Below the pieces are notes generated by a model, which worked only from the letters and a program-made list of their open reading frames with translations, had not been told where the DNA came from and did no database searches. From positions 1 through 64,000 of the forward strand of contig CAJUHV010000010.1 in assembly GCA_910586445.1 (NCBI GenBank): a DNA stretch of 64,000 bases, given 5' to 3'. This DNA is from an uncultured Eubacterium sp. GTDB lineage: Bacteria > Bacillota > Clostridia > Lachnospirales > Lachnospiraceae. Shown here piece after piece: positions 57,537 through 64,000 of this stretch. How positions within the stretch are numbered: position 1 is the first letter of the stretch; the number at the start of each line of letters is the position of its first letter. A program made the translations under genes and the position numbers.

Positions 57537-60500
57537 TTATTCTATTTCCACGCAGCTGGTGATGCCGTCTTTTCTCCTGCACTTTGTAACTACAATCTTT
57601 CGTTCAATCTGATCCTTCAGCTCTGATACATGAGATATTATACCTACAAGGCGTTTTCCTTCTGTAAGGCGAACAAGTGCCTGCATCGCCTGCTGCAGTG
57701 CTTCTTCATCCAGAGAACCAAAGCCTTCATCTACAAACATGCAGTCCATCTGTATGCCTCCCGCATAAGACTGAATCTCATCTGAAAGTCCCAGTGCTAA
57801 AGATAACGCTGCCTGAAATGATTCTCCGCCGGATAGTGTTTTCACGCTGCGCTGTGTCGCGTTATAATGGTCCGTCACACACAGCTCCAGCCCCGCTTTT
57901 TCCTTACGGTTTCCGCCTTCCTCTTCCCGTTTCAGTTCATACTGTCCGCTGCTCATTTTCATCAGCCTCAGATTGGCACGTCTTATTATACGGTCAAAAT
58001 ACGTCATCTGAATATATGTTTCCAATTCGATTTTCTGTTTACCATTCAGTGTGCCGTTTGCAGTATCAGAAAGGGCCTTCATCCAGACATATTTCTTTTC
58101 TACTACTGCGATATCTTCCTGCTGCATTTTCACTTTCCGGCAGATATTCTGGTTTGTGCTATATGCACTGTTTTTCTGGTCTCTCTTTATACCTAATGCC
58201 TTTTTTTTCTGCTGAAACTGCTTTATTCTTTCAGCCACTGCTTCTTCACTGATTAGATCCGCTTCATCCGCAGCTGCCTGCCTGCCAAGATCCGCTTCAT
58301 TTTCATTCAAAATTCCTAATGAAATATTTTTTATTGTTCTTTGTATCGTTCTTTTCATTGTTTCGATAGTCGCAGTAAGCCGTTCCTGTTTTACCCGGCA
58401 TTCAGCCGCATGATCTTTTGCAGCTTTTAATGCCTGCTCCAGCTTCGTTTTTGTACTGACAAGCATTTTAATATTTTGTTCTGTATCCGCCTTTTTCTGC
58501 GTTCCCAGCTTTGTTTCCAGACTGTCTATCTTTTCAGCGCGGGCACTGTGCTCTGCCTGCAGCCTTGTCAGCTCAACTTCTGCATTTTGAATATCCTGTG
58601 TCAGTCTGTGCACCTTAGCTTCATTTTCACGAATGTTCTTTTCTAATTCTTTCTTTTTTAAATGTCTGCTGCAGTTCTTCTGCAGTTCTATTTCCAGAAA
58701 ATGCAGCTGTTCTTCCAGTCCTTTTTGCGTATAATCCATAGACAGCTGCCAGATCTGCTGCGGCACATCTGCCGCCTTAGAATACACACTTGACAATTCA
58801 GTCTCTACTGCTCCCTGCGGAAGATTTTCTTTTTCTGCAATATTCAGCCGTCCCTGCATAAGCTTTTCTTTTTCTCCACCGCTTCGTCCTCCCGGTAAAA
58901 GATTTTCTTTTTCTCCAGCACTTCGTCCTTCCTGTACAGGATCTTGTTTCGCACTAATAACCTGCTCGTATGGCAGCGGTATCTTCAAGCAGCTGTCATA
59001 CATCTGCCGCTCCTTTTCAGACTTCCGGTTTCGGATTCCTTCCAGACCTTTTTCCAGATTCCCGATCCTGCTGCGGCATGTTTCCAGTTCTTCTTCCAAC
59101 TGCTCTTTATGTGTTTCCAGCTGTTTTTTCTTTTCCATCTCCTGCTGAATCACTAGTATATCATCAGACAGCTTTTTACAGCCTTGATCTACAGATAACA
59201 AAATGTCCGATAAATACGGCCTCCAAAACGGCTCAAGATGCTGATCAGATTCACTTGCGGCACTCTTTTCTATGAGTGTTTCAACGTCAAAAGCAAGCTC
59301 ATTTTGAAGCCGGTTATGATTTAATATTGCTGCCGCCCTGCCCAGATCCTTTTCGATTTGATTGTCCAGTATTGCCGCCTGCCCATCAAAGCCCGCCGCC
59401 TGCGTCTGGCAGTCATCGATCTGCCTCTTTAATTCCTGCCTTTTAATTTCGTTTCGTTCCGCTTCGTATTCTAACGTCTCAAGCCGTTTTTCATCTGCTG
59501 ACGCCTGCTCGTATTGTTTCTGGCACTGTCGCAGTTTCTGCTGTAAATACGCCTGCATCGCTTCTATATCCTTTTCAGCATCTTTTTCAGCCTGATCTGG
59601 AAACTGCAGCTGCCAGACCAGATGTTCCCACTGTCTTCGCTTTTCATCCAGCTGTCCTTTTGCAGCCGCAGAGTCCCGACTTTTATTCTGCAGCTGATCG
59701 TTAAGATCTGCCTGTGCTGCTTCGCCGGATTCAATCTCGCGTTCCAGTGCCTCTTTCCTGTTCCTTTGAGTTTCGGCCTGTTTTATCTCTTCTGCAAGGT
59801 GCTTTTCTTCCTTATTATTGAACTGCCGGACATAACAAAGCTGCTCTGTCAGCATATTAATTTCAGCGTCACTGAATATAGGCAGCGCCTGCATGTCTGG
59901 TGATCCGCCCGGATTCTCATCCTGATTATCCCGAGTGCGTTCTGTCCACGTTTCTCCAAGCACCTGTCCTGCCGTTTTATCCACAATCTCGCACTGCTCT
60001 AAAATTCTCTCCAGAATATGTCCCGCTTTGGCACTCAGCTGCCCCGCTTTTGTTTCTGCCTGGGACAGCTTGGCCTTTTCCTTTTCCAGCTCTTCTTTTC
60101 CCGGTACTGTCTGCGGCATGCCGGCAGGTGACGGATGATGTTTGGAACCGCATACCGGACATTCCTGTCCTTCTTTTAAGCTGCGTGCCAGAAGACCTGC
60201 CTGTGCCCCCAGAAACTGCTGCTCTTTTGCACGATACTCTGATCCGATGCGCTCTTTTTCCAATGCCGCCTGTGCATATTCGTTCTGGGCACATTTAAGC
60301 TCATCCTGCCGCTTTTTAAGCATGCTGATCTGCCGCTGCAGATCAGCTGTCATCTGCTTTTGATCTGCCAGTTCCTGCTGCGCGCGGTCCAGCCTTAAAA
60401 TATGGGCATCGATCTCCTTTATTTTTTCATATTCATTTTTCCGTGCATACTGCCTGTTCTGCTGCTCCTGCACCTGCCTGGATATACGCTCATACTCTGC

Positions 60501-62198
60501 CTGCCGCTGTCTGGCAGTTCGTTCCGTTTCTTTCAATGACTCAGACTGCTTTTGAAAAGCATCCAGCGCTTCAAAGGCTTCTTTCACCTGATGCTGCCAG
60601 TGCACGGCAGTTTGTCTGGCTTCTTTCAGATTCAGCTGTTCTTTTTTTCTCTGTTCTTCCTCTTCCCTTAGTTTATCTGCCTGGTCGTTCCAGATCTTCA
60701 GCCGATCTAAGATCTGTTTTGTTTTTTTTCTGCCTAAATTCTGCTGCTCGTACTCTTCATTTAAGACCTTTCCCTGCTCCGCCAGCTTTTGATAGAGCTG
60801 CTGCACTTCATGCAGCATTGCGTCACGGCCTGTGAGTGCTTCGATCTTCGGCTTGGTATTTTCGATCTGATCTAAAACATCCTTTTCTTTTGCCTTTTCC
60901 TGCCTTAGATCCTCCTGCGCAGCCTCCATTTTTTCCAATTCCTGCTCCCATCCGTTTTTCTGCTGCAGCAGGCTGTTTTTCAAGTGGTTCACATTTTCCT
61001 TTTTATTTTCTAAATGCTCCCTTTCTTCGCCGACAGACGCCAGATCCTGACAGTTTTTCGTATCTTCCAAAAGGGTATTCTGCAGGCTTTCCCTCTGCTG
61101 CTCCAACTGCTTCTTATGCACCGAGCCATCTTCCATCCTCCGCCTACCCGCCTGCTGTTTGTCCATTTCCAGCTGCAGACTGTCAAACAGCTCCAGATTA
61201 TCCTGCTGGGCTTTGATTTGAAGTGCCAGTCCAGTACATTGCTGCGCCTCGGCCTCAGCCTTTTGATACTGTGTTTCAGCCAATTCAAATGCCGGACGCA
61301 GCCCTTCTAATACTTGTTCCTGCTCCGCCAGCTCTTCTTTTTGTTCTTTTATTTTATGCAGGCTTCCGAGCAGCCGGCTGTCTTTTTCAATCCTTTGGTC
61401 TAATTGAGTAATCTGTGAATCCAGCTCCCGCAGCGCCGTTTCTTCCTCCATGCACAGTTGTGCAAGCAGCTCCATACCCTCGCCAACCCTGCCGTCAAAC
61501 TTTTCCTTTTTAAGCCGGCTCAATTTCTCTTCCAGAGGTGTATCCTGCTCGCAGACTATGCCATCCATATATTGATTGATGCTGCGACTTAATTCCGCAT
61601 ATAAATTCCCCTGCTGTTTTACTTCTGACTTTAACTGCTCCTGCAGCTTTTGATAAAAGCCCGTCTTAAATATCTGCCGGAAAATGCCGCTGCGTTCCTC
61701 TGTGCCTGCCAGAAGCAGTTTCTGAAAATCCCCCTGCGCAATCATGGCAATCTGCGAAAACTGCCTGCGGTCCAAACCGATCAGCTCAGCAACTGCCTTT
61801 GTGACCTCCTTCGATTTCGTAACAGGCTCCCTGTCATCCGGGTATAACAGCTCGGCTTCTGCACGCTGCATTGTAAAACCGCTGCCCCTGCCCTTCGGAC
61901 GCATATATTCCGGGTTTCTTTTTACAGTATAGCGTTTTCCACGATAATCAAATATAAATTCTACATATGTCGGCACATCATCGGCAGCATACTTACTGCG
62001 AAACATCTCTGCCCTGCGCACATCGCCGCTGGCTTCTCCATATAATGCAAATGCAATTGCATCAAAAATCGTTGTCTTTCCCGCTCCGGTATCTCCGGTA
62101 ATCAAATACAGCCCCTGGCCTCCCAGACGTTCAAAATCAATTTCCGTATAGTCTGCGTACGGGCCGAAAGCGCTGATTGTCAGCTTCACTGGCTTCAT
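57537..62198 (-). CDS. sbcC: SbcC-type exonuclease ATPase (SMC-like), oversized
   Basis: 1553 residues, about half again the usual 1050. Walker A GDTGAGKTTIFDAIAFALYG at ~35-54, long coiled coils, zinc hook ECPVCGSKHHP near residue 678, ABC signature TLSGGESFQAALSLALGLSD and Walker B MDCMFVDEGFGSLDEEAL near 1489. With SbcD it forms the nuclease that opens hairpins and protein-blocked ends. The extra length is coiled coil, including a low-complexity 13-residue repeat (three units at ~1089-1128). Start ATG 62198 with CAGGAG. Followed in the window by nothing on the same strand within 110 bases. Confidence 0.93.
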   Translation of the reverse strand: MKPVKLTISAFGPYADYTEIDFERLGGQGLYLITGDTGAGKTTIFDAIAFALYGEASGDVRRAEMFRSKYAADDVPTYVEFIFDYRGKRYTVKRNPEYMRPKGRGSGFTMQRAEAELLYPDDREPVTKSKEVTKAVAELIGLDRRQFSQIAMIAQGDFQKLLLAGTEERSGIFRQIFKTGFYQKLQEQLKSEVKQQGNLYAELSRSINQYMDGIVCEQDTPLEEKLSRLKKEKFDGRVGEGMELLAQLCMEEETALRELDSQITQLDQRIEKDSRLLGSLHKIKEQKEELAEQEQVLEGLRPAFELAETQYQKAEAEAQQCTGLALQIKAQQDNLELFDSLQLEMDKQQAGRRRMEDGSVHKKQLEQQRESLQNTLLEDTKNCQDLASVGEEREHLENKKENVNHLKNSLLQQKNGWEQELEKMEAAQEDLRQEKAKEKDVLDQIENTKPKIEALTGRDAMLHEVQQLYQKLAEQGKVLNEEYEQQNLGRKKTKQILDRLKIWNDQADKLREEEEQRKKEQLNLKEARQTAVHWQHQVKEAFEALDAFQKQSESLKETERTARQRQAEYERISRQVQEQQNRQYARKNEYEKIKEIDAHILRLDRAQQELADQKQMTADLQRQISMLKKRQDELKCAQNEYAQAALEKERIGSEYRAKEQQFLGAQAGLLARSLKEGQECPVCGSKHHPSPAGMPQTVPGKEELEKEKAKLSQAETKAGQLSAKAGHILERILEQCEIVDKTAGQVLGETWTERTRDNQDENPGGSPDMQALPIFSDAEINMLTEQLCYVRQFNNKEEKHLAEEIKQAETQRNRKEALEREIESGEAAQADLNDQLQNKSRDSAAAKGQLDEKRRQWEHLVWQLQFPDQAEKDAEKDIEAMQAYLQQKLRQCQKQYEQASADEKRLETLEYEAERNEIKRQELKRQIDDCQTQAAGFDGQAAILDNQIEKDLGRAAAILNHNRLQNELAFDVETLIEKSAASESDQHLEPFWRPYLSDILLSVDQGCKKLSDDILVIQQEMEKKKQLETHKEQLEEELETCRSRIGNLEKGLEGIRNRKSEKERQMYDSCLKIPLPYEQVISAKQDPVQEGRSAGEKENLLPGGRSGGEKEKLMQGRLNIAEKENLPQGAVETELSSVYSKAADVPQQIWQLSMDYTQKGLEEQLHFLEIELQKNCSRHLKKKELEKNIRENEAKVHRLTQDIQNAEVELTRLQAEHSARAEKIDSLETKLGTQKKADTEQNIKMLVSTKTKLEQALKAAKDHAAECRVKQERLTATIETMKRTIQRTIKNISLGILNENEADLGRQAAADEADLISEEAVAERIKQFQQKKKALGIKRDQKNSAYSTNQNICRKVKMQQEDIAVVEKKYVWMKALSDTANGTLNGKQKIELETYIQMTYFDRIIRRANLRLMKMSSGQYELKREEEGGNRKEKAGLELCVTDHYNATQRSVKTLSGGESFQAALSLALGLSDEIQSYAGGIQMDCMFVDEGFGSLDEEALQQAMQALVRLTEGKRLVGIISHVSELKDQIERKIVVTKCRRKDGITSCVEIE
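58813..58930. repeat. three 39-bp in-frame repeats in sbcC
   Basis: Units encode GRSAGEKENLLPG, GRSGGEKEKLMQG and RLNIAEKENLPQG in the distal coiled coil. Breaks the coil with G/P residues, so it probably forms a flexible joint. Confidence 0.75.
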
Positions 62199-62280
62199 AT
62201 TAATCTCCTGATCCTTTTATACTACAAACAAGATAACTCTGCACAAAATTTTCACTTTAATTTAAATCGAGCAGGCCTTC

Positions 62281-63423
62281 TTAATACTTAAAAATATTAT
62301 CTGCTAATTTCTTTAAAAATTCTGCCTGCTCTGCGCTCATCGGCTGATTATTTTGAAGCTCATAAAACTCTCCAAACAGCTCCATCTCAGATTTCTGTTC
62401 TATATCCTGCACCGCATCAATCTGCCTGCTCTGCCTTGTACGGCTGTTATCATATAGCAGCTGCATCAGATTGGGATAAATAACCCGCAGCTTTAAAAGT
62501 CCATCGGGCACATCTTCCTCATCGGTCAAAGTAATCTGAACATAATCCTCTGCATCCATATCCTGATAAAACGACTTTGCAGTAACTTCCAGATAGGTTC
62601 CGCGAATTTTTCTCATATCATGCAGAGGCAGCAGCGGTACTGTATATTGATCTATGCTCCCCTTTTCCTTTAATTCCACAATAGTGACTGACTTTTCCTG
62701 TTCAGCCTCCGAAAACGAATATTTTAACGGTGTCCCGCAATAACGTACCGTATCCCGTTTTATCGACTGCGGACTGTGTATATGCCCCAGCGCTGCATAG
62801 TCAAATGCGTCAAAAATATCTGCCTCTACCTGATCAAGGCCGCCGACTGCTACCGTTTCAGAATCACATCTTCCTGCCCCTGTCACAAACTGGTGCGCTA
62901 CCAGTATATTACGCATGCTGCTGTCTGTGCCCATGCGCTCTACCGCCAGCTTAACTGCATCCTGGCAGCTTTCCAGCCTCTGGATATCCCGTTCGTGCTC
63001 CAGTGCATGTCGTACATGTGCCGGTTTTATAAAAGGCAGCAGATAGACATTCAGATCCCCGTATTCATCATGCAGCGTTATTTTTGCAGCACTGCCGTCA
63101 TACACCGGGGATACATATACGCCCCTTCCGCTCATAAGCTGTGCGCCAAATGCAATGCGCTCCGCACTGTCATGGTTGCCGCTTACGATAAATACCTTTT
63201 TGCTGCGTTCTGCCAGTTCCGTAAGAAACCAGTCAAACAGCTGAACTGCCTCTGCAGACGGCACCGGCTTGTCATAAATGTCACCTGCAATCAGCACGCC
63301 CTGCGCCTGCTCTCCGTCCGCAATTTCCAAAATACGGTTTAATATGTACTTTTGGTCTTCAATCATTGAAAATTCGTTGACCCGCTTTCCGATGTGCAGA
63401 TCTGAGATATGTATAAATTTCAT
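62281..63423 (-). CDS. sbcD: SbcD exonuclease subunit
   Basis: 380 residues of the calcineurin-like phosphoesterase family: HISDLHIGKRVNEFSM, VLIAGDIYDKPVPSAEAV, FIVSGNHDSAERI, ALGHIHSPQSI give the metal ligands in order, and the C-terminal capping domain follows. Acts with SbcC as the Mre11-type nuclease. The gene starts 83 bases upstream of sbcC, the usual order, with GGAAGGA ahead of ATG. Confidence 0.93.
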   Translation of the reverse strand: MKFIHISDLHIGKRVNEFSMIEDQKYILNRILEIADGEQAQGVLIAGDIYDKPVPSAEAVQLFDWFLTELAERSKKVFIVSGNHDSAERIAFGAQLMSGRGVYVSPVYDGSAAKITLHDEYGDLNVYLLPFIKPAHVRHALEHERDIQRLESCQDAVKLAVERMGTDSSMRNILVAHQFVTGAGRCDSETVAVGGLDQVEADIFDAFDYAALGHIHSPQSIKRDTVRYCGTPLKYSFSEAEQEKSVTIVELKEKGSIDQYTVPLLPLHDMRKIRGTYLEVTAKSFYQDMDAEDYVQITLTDEEDVPDGLLKLRVIYPNLMQLLYDNSRTRQSRQIDAVQDIEQKSEMELFGEFYELQNNQPMSAEQAEFLKKLADNIFKY

Positions 63424-63468
63424 GTTTTTTATCCTTCCAGGCAGATATAAACCCCAATTTTAAACTGC

Positions 63469-64000
63469 TTAATCTAATACAAATTCATCTGGCATTTTAG
63501 CAGAACTAAGCTGTTCCTGGCGCAATATTTCTTTTCTAGTTTTTCCTGCACCTGCAATAATTTGTTCCTGCTGTAATTGCAGCCTGCTGTACAGAAAATC
63601 ATAATTAATTTCAAACTCTGTAAAAATTTCTCTCCATGTTTTAACATATATTTTACAATTATCTACATAATAGACTAATGACTTTTCTCCATGGCTTCTC
63701 CCATTGGCAATCTCCCTCTTAATATAATCATTATATTTATTACCTATTAAATAAAACTCCCATTCAATATTGCCTGCTTTAAAATTGGGTTCCTCAACAA
63801 TTGTACCCATATAAGTTTTAACCTGATCTAATTCTTTCATGGAGAGAATGACCTTTGGATGTTTCAATTCAACCACTATACATCTTTTAATTTCCCCGTC
63901 CGGCATTTGTCTTACTGCAAAAATATCCATCTGCTTTTTCGCATGCTCGCTGTCTATCTTTACTTCTCTTCTTTTTTTCTTCTCACCAGTTAATATATAC
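63469..64000 (-). CDS. C-terminal part of a protein with a PD-(D/E)XK-like motif, cut by the window edge
   Basis: The frame stays open to base 64000, so the gene begins outside; the internal ATG at 63930 should not be taken as the start. About 176 residues are visible. KKQMDIFAVRQMPDGEIKRCIVVELKHPKVIL shows Asp followed by Glu-Leu-Lys, as in PD-(D/E)XK nuclease-like domains, then LVYYVDNCKIYVKTWREIF and a helical tail. This resembles C-terminal regions of large ATPase-type proteins of unknown role. Placed just upstream of sbcD. Confidence 0.55.
   Translation of the reverse strand, partial: YILTGEKKKRREVKIDSEHAKKQMDIFAVRQMPDGEIKRCIVVELKHPKVILSMKELDQVKTYMGTIVEEPNFKAGNIEWEFYLIGNKYNDYIKREIANGRSHGEKSLVYYVDNCKIYVKTWREIFTEFEINYDFLYSRLQLQQEQIIAGAGKTRKEILRQEQLSSAKMPDEFVLD

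Overview
The window looks like a chromosomal segment of a gut-type Clostridia, most probably a Lachnospiraceae relative. The grounds are the gene families (Bai/2,4-dienoyl-CoA-reductase-like flavoenzymes, GPH symporter next to a GH2 beta-galactosidase, BlaR1/BlaI-type pairs, SbcCD), strong AGGAGG ribosome sites, TTG starts and moderate GC. This is inference from gene content; no rRNA or other phylogenetic marker is present. No tRNA, rRNA or CRISPR array was seen.

Layout. 1-830: an antitoxin-like gene behind a decayed RelE-type toxin. 932-5994: two paralogous FMN/Fe-S/FAD oxidoreductases divergent from an AraC regulator. 6017-11536: an AraC regulator divergent from a beta-galactosidase and sugar symporter. 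11551-38003: a 26 kb block of 23 genes, all on the minus strand and tightly packed or overlapping. It encodes a complete CMP-pseudaminic acid pathway (PseB, PseC, PseH, PseG, PseI, PseF), further sugar-modifying enzymes (PseA-like amidotransferase, formyltransferase, Gfo/Idh dehydrogenase, second DegT aminotransferase), many glycosyltransferase-like proteins, a LicD fusion and an IspD/TarI-type cytidylyltransferase. No flippase, polymerase, priming transferase or ABC exporter is present, which fits cytosolic protein (for example flagellin) glycosylation, although no flagellar gene is in view.

38004-40288: immediately upstream of the first glycan gene, on the same strand, lies a TnpB-family protein whose three RuvC catalytic acidic residues all appear replaced (S256, A340, K419) while its zinc finger is kept. 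No TnpA is present. This is the pattern of TnpB-like nuclease-dead repressors (TldR), RNA-guided transcription factors exapted from transposons, and it is the most interesting item here. A divergent XRE regulator shares its promoter region.

40358-52074: accessory region with two BlaI/BlaR1-type regulator-sensor pairs (no beta-lactamase nearby), a serine recombinase behind a leader terminator, a GH31 glycosidase and a PD-(D/E)XK protein. 52310-64000: an internally deleted acetolactate synthase gene, TetR, HD hydrolase, NSS symporter, Fe-S aldo/keto reductase, SbcC, SbcD and a protein cut by the window edge.

Two genome-scale features run through the window. First, an intergenic element family of about 165 or 200 bp with 20-bp terminal inverted repeats (MITE-like) occurs in at least six large copies plus fragments, and its ends supply stop codons to neighbouring genes. 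Second, at least eight unrelated proteins carry in-frame low-complexity tandem repeats with unit lengths that are multiples of three.
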